Shown in pieces: positions 9,501-18,588 of a stretch of 64,000 bases of DNA. Position 1 is the first letter of the stretch, and each line of letters begins with the position of its first letter. This stretch comes from Lutibacter citreus (GTDB lineage Bacteria > Bacteroidota > Bacteroidia > Flavobacteriales > Flavobacteriaceae): positions 434,001-498,000 of the forward strand of contig NZ_QEIH01000002.1 of NCBI RefSeq assembly GCF_003260195.1, read 5' to 3'. The notes under the pieces were generated by a model that saw only the letters and a list, made by a program, of their open reading frames with translations, did no database searches and was not told where the DNA came from. The position numbers and the translations under genes were made by a program.

Positions 9501-12500
9501 CCATTGTTAATATCAGCAGCAATAATTGATATCTTTCCATCTGCATCTAATTCAATAGAAATATTTTTAGTTATGGCTGTTGGAGCTATTTTATCATCAA
9601 CAGTCACAGTAGCATTTCCAGTAGTAATATTTCCAGAACTATCTTTAGCGGTTAATACCACAGTATTTTCACCAATATTAGAACAATCAAAAGAAGATTT
9701 ATCTAAACTAAAAGACTCGATTTCACAATTGTCAGAGGATATATTATGAATATCAGCAGTGGTAATTGAAGCAATTCCGTCAGCATCTAATTCTATAGAA
9801 ATATTTTCAGTAATAATTGTAGGAGCTATTTTATCCTCAATGGTTACAATAGCGTTTCCATTAGAAATATTTCCAGATTTATCTTCAATCGTTAATACCA
9901 CAGTGTTTTCACCAATATTAGAACAATCAAAAGAAGTTTTATCTAAACTAATAGATTCAATTTCACAATTGTCTGAAGAGGCATTATCAATATCAGCTGT
10001 GGTAATAGATCCCTTTCCGTTAGCATCCAATTCTACAGTTATATTTTTAGTAATAACTGTTGGTGGAATTTTTTCACTCACAGTTACAATCGCATTTGCT
10101 GTTTTACTATTTCCATTTACATCAGTTACAGATAAAACAACTGCATTATCACCAATATTAGAACAGTTAAAAGAAGTTTTATCTAAGCTTAAAGATTCAA
10201 TTTCACAATTGTCTGAAGATCCATTATCAATATCAGCAGCAATAATTGATATTTTTCCGTCAGCATTTAATTCAATAGAAATATTTTTAGTAATAGCTGT
10301 TGGTGCTATTTTATCCTCAACGGTCACAATAGCGGTTCCAGTAGAAATATTTCCAGAACTATCTTCAATGGTTAATATCACAGTATTTTCTCCTAGTTGG
10401 CTACAATTAAAACTTGTTTTATCAACTGTATAAGTCGCTATTTCACAATTGTCTGTTGAAACATTATCTATTTGTTCGGCTGTTATTTCGGCCACTCCTG
10501 TAGCATTCAATTGTACTGTAATATTCTTGGTTAAAACTATAGGTTCAACTTTATCTTCAACAGTTACCGTGGCAGTACAAGTATCTGTAATCCCTATGTC
10601 ATCAGTTACAGTTAAAGTAACTAGATTTGTACCAATGTTGGTGCAAGAAAAAGTATCATTATCTATTGTTAATGTAAATGTACTTTCTGCATCACTTGAG
10701 CCTCCATCAATATCTGAAGCTAAAATTGTTATAGTTCCGTTTTCTGTAAGTTGAGCTGTAAAATCTTTACAAACTGCTATTGGCGGTGTATTACATCTGC
10801 CACCATCAGTAATTGTCCAATTAAAATCATCAAGTATTTTTTTTCTTTCAATAACACTATTGCAATATAAACTGTTACCTCCATGAAAAGAGACATCGTC
10901 TATTAATGTTCTTGCAGACCAACCTATTAATAAATTATCATAATTATCTGTAGATAAAGTTACGCCATTGAACATAAACTCCATGTTTTCTACATTTTTC
11001 ACATTCCAAGAGCCAATATCTTGATTGAAGAAAATAGCATTATTAAACATATAACTCATATTAGTAACATTACTAACATCCCAATCACCAATATCCTGGT
11101 TGAAGAAAGTAGGACTTTTAAATATAAGTAGCATATCTTTTACACTGTTTAAATCCCAATTGTCTATGTAATCATTGAAAGAAGCAGAATTATATAACAT
11201 ATTTTCTTCACTACTTTTATTCCAAGGTCCAATATCCTCATCGTAGGAAGTAAAATCATAGAACATAAGACTCATATTAGTAACACTACCTACATCCCAA
11301 GAACCTATATCCTGATTAAAGGAAGTTGCGTTATAAAACATAACACTCATATTAATAACATTACTTACATCCCAAGAGCCAATATCTTTATTAAATAAAA
11401 TTGCCAAAGCAAACATATAGCTCATATCTGTAGCTCCACTTACATCCCAAGCACTAATATCCTGATTGAAGGAAATTGCACTAAAAAACATAAAATTCAT
11501 GTTAGTAACATTACTTACATCCCAAGAGCCAATATCTTGATTGAACAACGTAGCAAAACCGAATATACCACTCATATCTGTAACACTACTCACATCCCAA
11601 AAACCTATATTTTGATTGAAAGAAGTTGCTCCAGAAAACATAAAACTCATATCTGTTACTAACGATAAGTCAGGTGCATCTATAGCATTCACTTCTAAAT
11701 TTGAACAGCCTCCAAAACTAGCTTGCATAGAACCCCATTTTTGGGTTCCCCATTGATCTACAGATAGTATTTTATCTTTATCTCCAAGACCATTAAATTT
11801 TAAATGAGGGAAATCTCCTGTAATTTTTACGGTGTGTAAGCCGGCTGTTCCATAAGTATGTGTTGTATTTGTATTTTGGTTGGTATTTATATTTCCATCT
11901 CCCCAATCTATGGTGTAATTAAAGGTTCCTTCACCTGTTGGGATTGTAATTGTTTCATTTGCAGCCGTAGTTCTCCAAGTGGTAATAAATTCAGTACCAG
12001 CACAATTTTCTCCACCATCGGTAATAGTCCAACCATTGTTGAAGTCTAATATATCTCTAGCTGATTTAGCATTACAATACTTACTATTACCACCGTGGAA
12101 GTTAACATTTGGTTTTACTGTTTGGGAAGACCAACCATATAATAATTTTTCATAATTAGCAGTAGATAATGTTACGCCATTAAACATGTTACTCATGTTA
12201 GTAATACTACTCACATTCCAAGATCCGATATCTTCATTGAAAGAAGTAGCACCATTAAACATATTACTCATATCTGTTACTAAAGATAAATCTGGTATAT
12301 CTGTAGCATTCACTTCTAAATTTAAGCATCCAAAAAAACTAGCTTCCATAGAGCCCCATTGTTGGGTTCCCCACTGTTCTATAGAGAGTATTTTTGCTTT
12401 ATCACCAATCCCATTAAATTTTATATGCGGAAAATCTCCCGTAATTGTTACCGAGTGTAATCCTGCTGTTTCATAGGTATGTGTTGCATTTGTAGTTTGG

Positions 12501-14074
12501 TTAATACTTATATTGCCATCTCCCCAATCTACGTTATAATTAAAGGTTCCTGTGCCTGTTGGGATGGTAATTATTTCATTGGCAGTTTTTGTTTGCCAAG
12601 TGGTGGTAAATTCAGCACCAGTACAATTTTTGCCACCGTCAGTAATGGCCCAACCAAAATTATCAATTATTTTTTGTCTTGTGGTTTCACCATTACAATA
12701 AACACTGTTACCACCATTAAAGTTAATATTTGGCTGCAATGTTTGTTCGAACCAACCATATAATAATTGTTCATAATTAAGTGTAGATAAGGTAACGTTA
12801 TTTAACATATCAATCATATCTAATACACTGCTTACATCCCAAGAACCTATATTCTGATTAAAAGAAGTGGCATTATTGAACATAAAACTCATATCAGTAA
12901 CACTACTTACATCCCAAGAGCCTATATCCTGATTAAAAGAAGTGGCATAAGAAAACATAACACCCATATTAGTAACACTACTCACATTCCAAGAACCTAT
13001 ATCCTGATTAAAAGAAGTGGCATTATTGAACATAACATTCATATTTACAACATTACTTACATCCCAAGAACCAATATTTCGATTGAAGGAAGTTGCCGAA
13101 GAAAACATATAAGACATATCTTTCACATTGCCTACATTCCAGCGGCCAATATCTTGATTGAAGGAAGTTGCGTTAAAGAACATAACACCCATATCAGTAA
13201 CTTTACTAACATCCCAAGAGCCAATATCCTTATTGAAAGAAGAGGCATCATAAAACATACTATTCATATTAATAACACTACTCACATCCCAAGAACCTAT
13301 ATCTTGATTAAAAGAAGAGGCATTATTGAACATAAAATCCATATTAATAACATTACTCACATTCCAAGAACTAATATCTTGATTGAAAGAAGTAGCTCCG
13401 GAAAACATATAACTCATCTCTGTTACCAATGATAAGTCTGGAACATCCATTGCATTTACAGTTAAATTTGAACAACCATAAAAACTGCGGTCCATAGACC
13501 TCCATTGCTGTGTTCCCCACTGCTCAATAGTTAGTATTTTGGTTTTATCTCCATTATTATTAAATTGTATATTAGGGAAAATTCCAGTAATTTTTACAGT
13601 GTGCGTACCTGCATTTGCATAACTATGTGTTGCGCTTGCGATTTGGTTAGTACTTATATTACCGTCTCCCCAATCTACGTTATAAAAAAAGGTTCCAGAG
13701 CCTATAGGTATTGTAATTGTTTCGTTCGCAGTTGTGGTTCGCCAAGTAGTAATAAATTCTGGAGATTGTTGTAGAATTGTAAAATTCTCATTTTCCTCAT
13801 AGTTTGGAACCTCAGAATTTGTAAACAACCCTCCATTATTTGATAAATCAGATGTTAAGATGCAATAACTTGCTTCATTGACAGCCCCAAACTCTACCGT
13901 TTTATTATTACAGTTGTCATTGTTAACTATTGCAAATTTGTTTAATGTTGAAGTACTAATTGCATTAGAAAAATCTCCTATAAAAGAGTATTCATTAAAT
14001 AAATTCTTCGCATTTACCGAAAAAAAGAATAATACAAGAACACTCAATATTACTGTAGATATTAATTTTTTCAT
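6527..14074 (-). CDS. giant T9SS-secreted surface protein: BspA-like repeats, 16 tandem 80-residue repeats, gliding-type C-terminal domain
   Basis: A 2515-residue cell-surface protein. Order: signal peptide (1-22). Then three modules (starting near 109, 490 and 697), each opening with a PKD-like strand ([21 protein letters not shown]) and followed by many BspA/DUF285-type 25-residue repeats ([19 protein letters not shown]). Then sixteen 80-residue repeats (about 1095-2379; [24 protein letters not shown], DxxGN motifs). Then a calcium-type thrombospondin-3 segment (2380-2425, [15 protein letters not shown]). Last, a CHU_C/gliding-type T9SS type B signal (2426-2515, [12 protein letters not shown]...[11 protein letters not shown]). 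It is likely a filamentous adhesin or SprB-like motility adhesin. It is co-transcribed with the porP/sprF gene 10 nt downstream. Confidence 0.9.
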   Translation of the reverse strand: MKKLISTVILSVLVLFFFSVNAKNLFNEYSFIGDFSNAISTSTLNKFAIVNNDNCNNKTVEFGAVNEASYCILTSDLSNNGGLFTNSEVPNYEENENFTILQQSPEFITTWRTTTANETITIPIGSGTFFYNVDWGDGNISTNQIASATHSYANAGTHTVKITGIFPNIQFNNNGDKTKILTIEQWGTQQWRSMDRSFYGCSNLTVNAMDVPDLSLVTEMSYMFSGATSFNQDISSWNVSNVINMDFMFNNASSFNQDIGSWDVSSVINMNSMFYDASSFNKDIGSWDVSKVTDMGVMFFNATSFNQDIGRWNVGNVKDMSYMFSSATSFNRNIGSWDVSNVVNMNVMFNNATSFNQDIGSWNVSSVTNMGVMFSYATSFNQDIGSWDVSSVTDMSFMFNNATSFNQNIGSWDVSSVLDMIDMLNNVTLSTLNYEQLLYGWFEQTLQPNINFNGGNSVYCNGETTRQKIIDNFGWAITDGGKNCTGAEFTTTWQTKTANEIITIPTGTGTFNYNVDWGDGNISINQTTNATHTYETAGLHSVTITGDFPHIKFNGIGDKAKILSIEQWGTQQWGSMEASFFGCLNLEVNATDIPDLSLVTDMSNMFNGATSFNEDIGSWNVSSITNMSNMFNGVTLSTANYEKLLYGWSSQTVKPNVNFHGGNSKYCNAKSARDILDFNNGWTITDGGENCAGTEFITTWRTTAANETITIPTGEGTFNYTIDWGDGNINTNQNTNTTHTYGTAGLHTVKITGDFPHLKFNGLGDKDKILSVDQWGTQKWGSMQASFGGCSNLEVNAIDAPDLSLVTDMSFMFSGATSFNQNIGFWDVSSVTDMSGIFGFATLFNQDIGSWDVSNVTNMNFMFFSAISFNQDISAWDVSGATDMSYMFALAILFNKDIGSWDVSNVINMSVMFYNATSFNQDIGSWDVGSVTNMSLMFYDFTSYDEDIGPWNKSSEENMLYNSASFNDYIDNWDLNSVKDMLLIFKSPTFFNQDIGDWDVSNVTNMSYMFNNAIFFNQDIGSWNVKNVENMEFMFNGVTLSTDNYDNLLIGWSARTLIDDVSFHGGNSLYCNSVIERKKILDDFNWTITDGGRCNTPPIAVCKDFTAQLTENGTITILASDIDGGSSDAESTFTLTIDNDTFSCTNIGTNLVTLTVTDDIGITDTCTATVTVEDKVEPIVLTKNITVQLNATGVAEITAEQIDNVSTDNCEIATYTVDKTSFNCSQLGENTVILTIEDSSGNISTGTAIVTVEDKIAPTAITKNISIELNADGKISIIAADIDNGSSDNCEIESLSLDKTSFNCSNIGDNAVVLSVTDVNGNSKTANAIVTVSEKIPPTVITKNITVELDANGKGSITTADIDNASSDNCEIESISLDKTSFDCSNIGENTVVLTIEDKSGNISNGNAIVTIEDKIAPTIITENISIELDADGIASITTADIHNISSDNCEIESFSLDKSSFDCSNIGENTVVLTAKDSSGNITTGNATVTVDDKIAPTAITKNISIELDADGKISIIAADINNGSSDNCEIESLSLDKTSFDCSNIGDNPVILTVTDVNGNSKTANAIVTVSEKIPPTVITQNITAELDANGIASIIATDIDNGSSDNCEIESISLDKTSFNCSNIGENTLVLTVKDKSGNISTGNAIVTLEDKIAPIIITKNVSIELDADGIASIIASDIDNGSSDNCEIESFSLDKTSFDCSNIGENTVVLTVTDVNGNSETANAIVTVNDTISPTVITKNIIAELDADGIALIIAADIDNGSSDNCEIESFSLDKSSFDCSNIGENTVVLTAKDSSGNISTGNAIINIEDKLAPTIITKNVSIELDADGKASIIAADINNGSSDNCEIESISLNKTSFDCSNIGENTVILTVTDINGNSETANAIVTVNNTISPTVITKNISIELDANGIASIITTDIDNGSSNNCEIESISLDKTTFNCSNIGENTVILTVTDVNGNSETANAIVTVSDTISPTVITKNITAELDADGIALIIAADIDNGSSDNCEIESFSLDKSSYDCSNIGENTVVLTAKDSSGNITTGNAIITIEDKLAPTVITKNISIELDADGIASIIPDDIDNGSSDNCEIESISLNKTSFNCSNIGENTVILTVTDINGNSETANAIVTVTDTIAPTVITKNITIELNENTNITLVPQDIDDGSSDTCGIKSMTIDKNTFNCSSSGENTVTLIVTDNNGNSASKTAIVTIKDMVAPIANCVSQFSIELDETGNTTITAEDINNGSTDNCEIDSITINKNSFNASSIGENSVKLTVTDKSGNTSSCISIVTIKEFGAPIVITKNISVELDSNGNASITAEDVDDGSYDTNGITSMSLDKTLFICPALNEHTVTLTVTDNSGNSTSDTALVTFTSNDLDNDTIADSCDDDMDGDGIENNVDNCPTVSNNNQADIDRNGIGDICDEGDLEIPKGFSPNGDGANDEFIIKGLHRYPNNSIQIYNRFGNIVFESKTYQNYWDGVSSGKNKRLPAAPYFYVLSINGGSKIFKGWVYINY
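6937..10790 (-). repeat. array of sixteen 240-bp coding repeats
   Basis: Inside the giant gene, conserved words such as TTTCACAATTGTCTGAAGAG recur at almost exactly 240-bp steps (8041, 8281, 8521, 8761, 9001, 9241 and on to 10441). The translated unit is 80 residues. Units three apart (3/6, 9/12, 10/13) resemble each other more than neighbours do, which points to a 720-bp higher-order unit. Outer copies (1, 2, 14-16) are the most divergent. Confidence 0.93.
10800..13790 (-). repeat. BspA/DUF285-type short coding repeats in three blocks
   Basis: Inside the giant gene a roughly 75-bp unit encodes about 25 residues of the form [25 protein letters not shown]. It recurs in three blocks of unequal length. 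The middle block (about 12170-12290) holds about two units, whereas the first and third hold eight or more. Each block is preceded by the same PKD-like TW...WGDGN segment. The units are not identical in DNA, unlike the tighter 240-bp array. Confidence 0.85.
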
Positions 14075-14552
14075 AATATTTTTTTGTTGTTAGTAATATT
14101 TAATACTTAAATTATGAGCAGTCTTCAGGTTAAAAGTAATTGGGTAAGTTTCTTTTTTACGGAAATTATACTCTAGCAAAAAGTATTTATGCTAAGATAG
14201 CATTTTTTTTCTTCCTTCTTAGAAGTAATATATATGTTTTTTTTAAGATTTAAAGTTGTTAAAAGTCTTAAAATTAACAGTTTATTTTCCTTTTTTGTGT
14301 TGTGTTTCTTATTTATTTCAAAATAAAAGTTACCTAGATTTATATATCTTAATTAGATAATTACGTATAATACTTAGGTTTACGTGTAAAATTTATAGTG
14401 CTGAGAATCAATGAAATAAAAATATATTTTAAGAAGTGTTGAATCTGATTGTTTTAAAGTGAAAAACGTAATTAAATATTAGATAAGCCAAGGTTTTTTA
14501 TTGTTTTTAGTACATATTGTTATTAGAACAAAAAGCATTTTATTTAAAAAAA
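14075..14552. other. AT-rich intergenic stretch upstream of the giant gene
   Basis: No reading frame of note. A small hairpin (ATGCTA at 14189-14194 with TAGCAT at 14198-14203, then eight T) could be a weak plus-strand terminator relic. The promoter of the giant gene must lie here, but no clean TAnnTTTG was found on the minus strand. Confidence 0.5.
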
Positions 14553-14733
14553 ATGATGGTTTTCTATGAAGGTTATAGGGTGATTTTTTTTAAAAAAATA
14601 AAGAGTGGAAGTTTGAAGGTGAAATTCTTTGTGTTTTTTGCAGATTAATGCGAGTCTTGCAACTCTGTTGTAACTTTTTGAGAAGTATTAATTAATCATA
14701 TAAAAAAAGCCGCACATTGTGCGGCTTTTTTTA
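14553..14733 (+). pseudogene. decayed thioredoxin remnant with its terminator
   Basis: The stretch 14591-14660 reads like trxA codons 20-44. AATAAAGAGTGGAA, TTTGAAGG, GAAATTC, TTGT and GCAGATT occur in the same order as at 5177-5240, with a short deletion and frameshifts. The WCGPC region has become GCGAGTCTTGCAA. An ATG after an A-run (14553) corresponds to the trxA start. The rest of the gene is deleted, and the copy ends in a hairpin nearly identical to the trxA terminator. It cannot encode thioredoxin. Confidence 0.8.
14702..14732. terminator. bidirectional intrinsic terminator, now serving asd
   Basis: GCCGCAC pairs with GTGCGGC around ATT, flanked by seven A and seven T. It differs from the trxA terminator (5508-5537) by about one base. 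It lies 26 nt past the stop of the minus-strand asd gene. Confidence 0.85.
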
Positions 14734-14757
14734 CTATATATAACTTTTGGTTAAAAA

Positions 14758-15747
14758 TTAAACCAATCCATTTTCAATTAAATATTCAGCTATTTGAATA
14801 GTATTTGTTGCAGCACCTTTACGTAAATTATCGGCAACAATCCACATATTTAATGTGTTTGGTTGAGATTCATCACGTCTTAATCTACCTACAAAAACTT
14901 CATCTTTATTATGTGCATGAATTGGCATAGGATACACATTATTGTCTAAATCATCACTTACAATAATACCAGGCATATCAGTTAATAACTGACGAACTTC
15001 AGCTAAATCAAAATCATTTTCAAACTGAACATTTACAGCTTCTGAATGTCCACCTGCAGTAGGTATACGAACCGCAGTTGCAGTAACAGAGAAAGAATCA
15101 TCACTTAAAATCTTTTTAGGTTCTTTAACCAATTTCATTTCTTCTTTGGTATATCCGTTTTCTAAAAATACATCACAATGTGGAATTGCATTTCTATAAA
15201 TAGGATAATTGTAAGCCATTTCACCTTCAATTCCTTTTTCTTCGTTGTCTAATTGTCTTACAGCTTGAACACCAGTTCCAGAAACAGATTGGTAAGTAGA
15301 GATAACTAAACGTTTCATTTTGTATTTATTATGCAAAGGAGCCAATGCCAATACCATTTGAATGGTAGAACAGTTTGGGTTTGCAATAATTTTATCTTCT
15401 TTTGTTAATTCGTTTCCATTAATTTCTGGTACAATTAACTTTTTTGAAGGATCCATTCTCCAAGCAGATGAGTTGTCAACCACTGTACAACCAACTTCTG
15501 CAAATTTAGGAGCCCATTCTTCTGAAGTGCTTCCACCTGCAGAAAATAAAGCAATATCGGGTTTTGCATCAACAGCATCTTGTAAGCCAATAACGGTATA
15601 AGTTTTTCCGTTATATTCTATTTGTTTACCCTTTGATCTTTCTGAGGCAACTAACAATAATTCTGTAATTGGAAAATTTCTTTCCGCTAATACTTGCAAC
15701 ATAACGTTTCCTACCATACCGGTAGCGCCTACAACAGCTACTTTCAT
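14758..15747 (-). CDS. asd: aspartate-semialdehyde dehydrogenase
   Basis: A 329-residue enzyme that reduces aspartyl phosphate to aspartate semialdehyde with NADPH. This feeds lysine/diaminopimelate, threonine and methionine synthesis. The nucleotide-binding loop is GATGMVG (7-13), the catalytic Cys is 126 in NPNCSTIQ, and the base lies in RIPTAGGHSEAV. Length and motifs fit the bacterial Asd type. It appears monocistronic, with a leader of about 35 nt. A one-mismatch -7 element (AAAATTTG on the minus strand, near 15781-15790) precedes it. Confidence 0.95.
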   Translation of the reverse strand: MKVAVVGATGMVGNVMLQVLAERNFPITELLLVASERSKGKQIEYNGKTYTVIGLQDAVDAKPDIALFSAGGSTSEEWAPKFAEVGCTVVDNSSAWRMDPSKKLIVPEINGNELTKEDKIIANPNCSTIQMVLALAPLHNKYKMKRLVISTYQSVSGTGVQAVRQLDNEEKGIEGEMAYNYPIYRNAIPHCDVFLENGYTKEEMKLVKEPKKILSDDSFSVTATAVRIPTAGGHSEAVNVQFENDFDLAEVRQLLTDMPGIIVSDDLDNNVYPMPIHAHNKDEVFVGRLRRDESQPNTLNMWIVADNLRKGAATNTIQIAEYLIENGLV

Positions 15748-15896
15748 CTTTTATTTGGTTTTATTTTTTAATAACACTGCAAATTTTTGTAAAAAAACTG
15801 AACTTACCAATAGAAGTTAACGAAAATAACAAATAAATAATTTTTTGTTAAAAAAGGATTACTCGCTTGAATTTACAATAGTTATTAGAAAATACG

Positions 15897-15904
15897 TAAT
15901 TTTG
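15897..15904 (+). promoter_or_regulatory. candidate -7 element for the trhO cluster
   Basis: TAATTTTG fits TAnnTTTG and lies about 61 nt upstream of the trhO ATG. No TTG was seen at the usual -33 distance. Confidence 0.45.
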
Positions 15905-15965
15905 CAAAAAATCAAAAAAGAATAATTCATTATTCTAAAATATTGTTTAACTAAAAAAGTATAGC

Positions 15966-16997
15966 ATGCAACTGTACAATAAGTTAAGCGCTGAAGAACG
16001 TGCTCAATTAATAGATGAGGCGGGAAAAGATCGTTTAACCATTTCATTCTATCAATATTACAAGATAGAAAACCCAGAAATATTAAGAAACCATTTATAT
16101 ATTGAATGGGATAAACTTGAGGTATTAGGTAGAACCTACGTTTCAAATGAAGGAATTAATGCTCAAATTTCTGTTCCTGCAGAAAATTTAATAGTACTTA
16201 AAGAACAATTAGATAGTATTTCATTTCTAAAAGATTGTCGATTAAATATAGCTATAGAGCAGGACAACAAATCATTTTTAAAATTAAAAGTAAAGGTTAG
16301 AGATAAAATTGTAGCTGATGGTTTAAATGATAAAACTTTTGACGTTACAAATAAAGGAATTCATTTAAATGCTGAAGAATTTAATAAAAAATTGCAAGAC
16401 CCTAACACAATTTGTGTGGATATGCGCAATCATTACGAAAGTGAAATTGGTCATTTTGAAGGTGCTGTAACACCTGATGTTGATACGTTTAGAGATTCTT
16501 TAGATATTATTGAAGATAATTTAAAGGATCATAAAGAAGATAAAAACTTGTTAATGTATTGTACAGGTGGAATTCGCTGTGAAAAAGCAAGTGCATACTA
16601 CAAACATAAAGGGTTTAAAAATGTTTTTCAACTTGAAGGAGGAATAATAGAATATACTCGCCAAGTAAAAAATAATAACTTAGAGAATAAATTTATTGGT
16701 AAAAACTTTGTTTTTGATCATAGAAGATCCGAAAGAATCTCTGAAGATGTTATTGCAAACTGCCATCAATGTGGTGAACCTTGTGATACACATGTAAATT
16801 GTGCCAATGAAGCCTGTCATTTATTGTTTATTCAATGCGAAAAATGTGCAGAAAAAATGGATACTTGTTGTTCAACAGCGTGTCAAGAAATTAATAAATT
16901 ACCTTCTGAAGTTCAAAAAGAGTTGCGAAAAGGAATTCCGAATAGCAATAAAATTTTTAAAAAAGGGCGTTCAGAAGTTTTAACTTATAAAAAATAA
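15966..16997 (+). CDS. trhO: tRNA uridine(34) 5-hydroxylase, rhodanese-like (TrhO/YceA)
   Basis: A 343-residue protein of the UPF0176/YceA family. An acylphosphatase-like N-terminal domain (ITISFYQYYKI...GRTYVSNEGINAQ) precedes a rhodanese domain. Its active loop is CTGGIRC (Cys199 to Cys205). A Cys-rich tail (CHQCGEPCDTH...CEKCAEKMDTCC, about 259-305) is typical of the family. In E. coli TrhO performs the O2-dependent hydroxylation of U34 in tRNAs. The U32 gene starts 3 nt after its stop, so the two are almost certainly co-transcribed. Confidence 0.92.
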   Translation: MQLYNKLSAEERAQLIDEAGKDRLTISFYQYYKIENPEILRNHLYIEWDKLEVLGRTYVSNEGINAQISVPAENLIVLKEQLDSISFLKDCRLNIAIEQDNKSFLKLKVKVRDKIVADGLNDKTFDVTNKGIHLNAEEFNKKLQDPNTICVDMRNHYESEIGHFEGAVTPDVDTFRDSLDIIEDNLKDHKEDKNLLMYCTGGIRCEKASAYYKHKGFKNVFQLEGGIIEYTRQVKNNNLENKFIGKNFVFDHRRSERISEDVIANCHQCGEPCDTHVNCANEACHLLFIQCEKCAEKMDTCCSTACQEINKLPSEVQKELRKGIPNSNKIFKKGRSEVLTYKK

Positions 16998-16999
16998 AA

Positions 17000-18244
17000 A
17001 TGCAGAAAATAGAATTAATGGCACCTGCCGGAAACTTTGAATCAATGCAAGCTGCGTTGGATAATGGAGCAGATTCCATATATTTTGGTGTAGAGCAATT
17101 AAATATGAGAGCAAGAGCATCTATCAATTTCACGTTAGATGATTTACAAGAAATTTCTGATAGATGTAAAGCTAAAAATGTAAGAACATACCTTACTTTA
17201 AATACCATAATTTACGATCACGATTTAACCATTGTAAAAACGTTGCTGCAAAAAGCAAAAGAAGCAGATATTACTGCGGTAATTGCTATGGATCAAGCGG
17301 TAATTAATACAGCTAAAGAAATAGGAATGGAAATTCATATTTCAACCCAAATAAATATTACCAATTTTGAAACTGCTAAATTCTACGCCATGTTTGCTGA
17401 TACTATGGTGTTGAGTAGAGAGTTGAGTTTACGTCAGGTAAAAAAAATCACAAAACAAATTGAAAAAGAAAATGTTTGTGGGCCTTCTGGTAAATTAGTA
17501 GAAATTGAAATATTTGGTCACGGTGCTTTATGTATGGCAGTTTCTGGAAAATGTTATATGAGTTTACACAACCATAATTCTTCAGCAAATAGAGGCGCTT
17601 GTAAGCAAAATTGCCGTAAAAAATATACAGTTATAGATCAGGAAACTGGTGTTGAAATGGAATTGGATAACGAGTATATCATGTCTCCAAAAGATTTATG
17701 TACTATTGATTTTTTAAATGAAATTGTTGATGCAGGTGTAACGGTTTTAAAAATTGAAGGTAGAGGTAGAGCTCCAGAATATGTTGCAAAAGTAATTAAA
17801 TGTTACCGTGATGCAATTGATAGTATAGAAGAAGGTACTTATAGCAAAGAAAAAGTAATTCTTTGGATGAAAGAATTAGAAACGGTTTATAACCGTGGTT
17901 TTTGGAGTGGATATTACCTAGGTCAAAAATTAGGTGAATGGAGTAAAGGTTCTGGAAGTCATGCAACACAAAAGAAAGTGTACTTAGGAAAAGGGATGCA
18001 TTATTTTCCAAAGGCAAATATTGGAGAGTTTAAAATTGAAGCTTATGATATTGCTGTTGGTGATACCATTTTAATAACTGGGCCAACTACCGGAGCTAAA
18101 GAAATGGAAGTGAAAGAAATGTTTGTAAATGATAAGAAGAACGATAAAGGTAGCAAAGGAGATTCTGTTACAATACCTTTAGAGTTTAGAATAAGACCAT
18201 CAGACAAATTATATAAAATTGTTGAAAATAAAGTAGAAGCCTAA
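17000..18244 (+). CDS. U32 peptidase-family protein, TrhP-like (prephenate-dependent tRNA U34 hydroxylation)
   Basis: A 414-residue U32-family protein. It opens with MAPAGNFESMQAALDNGAD and carries the family core EIEIFGHGALCMAVSGKC. Four cysteines (178, 185, 201, 205) fit the iron-sulfur ligand set of YegQ/TrhP and related U32 proteins. E. coli TrhP makes 5-hydroxyuridine at tRNA position 34 without oxygen, using prephenate. Other U32 members act on rRNA (RlhA) or ubiquinone (UbiU/V), so the substrate is inferred from its place directly after trhO. The ferredoxin gene follows by 1 nt. Confidence 0.82.
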   Translation: MQKIELMAPAGNFESMQAALDNGADSIYFGVEQLNMRARASINFTLDDLQEISDRCKAKNVRTYLTLNTIIYDHDLTIVKTLLQKAKEADITAVIAMDQAVINTAKEIGMEIHISTQINITNFETAKFYAMFADTMVLSRELSLRQVKKITKQIEKENVCGPSGKLVEIEIFGHGALCMAVSGKCYMSLHNHNSSANRGACKQNCRKKYTVIDQETGVEMELDNEYIMSPKDLCTIDFLNEIVDAGVTVLKIEGRGRAPEYVAKVIKCYRDAIDSIEEGTYSKEKVILWMKELETVYNRGFWSGYYLGQKLGEWSKGSGSHATQKKVYLGKGMHYFPKANIGEFKIEAYDIAVGDTILITGPTTGAKEMEVKEMFVNDKKNDKGSKGDSVTIPLEFRIRPSDKLYKIVENKVEA

Positions 18245-18245
18245 A

Positions 18246-18476
18246 ATGGTAATTATTACATTGCAAAGAGCCAAATGTATTGGCTGTAATTACTGTGTTG
18301 AATTGGCTCCTGCTCAGTTTCAAATGTCTAAAAAAGACGGGAAATCGGTATTACTTCATTCAAAAGAAAAGAAAGGGTTTTTTACAATTAAATCTCCCGA
18401 CGAAACCATTTTTGATGATAGTACTAAAGCTAAAGAAGCTTGTCCGGTAAAAATTATTGATGTAAAACAGACTTAA
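18246..18476 (+). CDS. small 4Fe-4S ferredoxin
   Basis: A 76-residue ferredoxin with CIGCNYC (Cys11, 14, 17) and a distal CP (Cys66). This is the four-ligand pattern of a single-cluster ferredoxin; the usual second cluster motif is absent. It begins 1 nt after the U32 stop, so it belongs to the same transcript. It could supply electrons to, or help maintain the cluster of, the U32 protein (inference). It could instead serve a general pathway. Confidence 0.88.
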   Translation: MVIITLQRAKCIGCNYCVELAPAQFQMSKKDGKSVLLHSKEKKGFFTIKSPDETIFDDSTKAKEACPVKIIDVKQT

Positions 18477-18588
18477 ATTTCATTTTTTTACGTTTTACTT
18501 TAATAATTTAAATTATATCTTTACAAATTAGTGAAGATTTTAAGATTGCGTTTTGCAATTTTATTAACTATATAAATAGATAAAATAT

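Noticed and set aside
6937..10790. CRISPR or satellite array
   Set aside because: Units are 240 bp, abut without spacers and stay in frame inside a protein gene.
14189..14211. Strong terminator in the intergenic region
   Set aside because: Only a 6-bp AT-rich stem with a T-run and no gene upstream on that strand; kept only as a possible relic.
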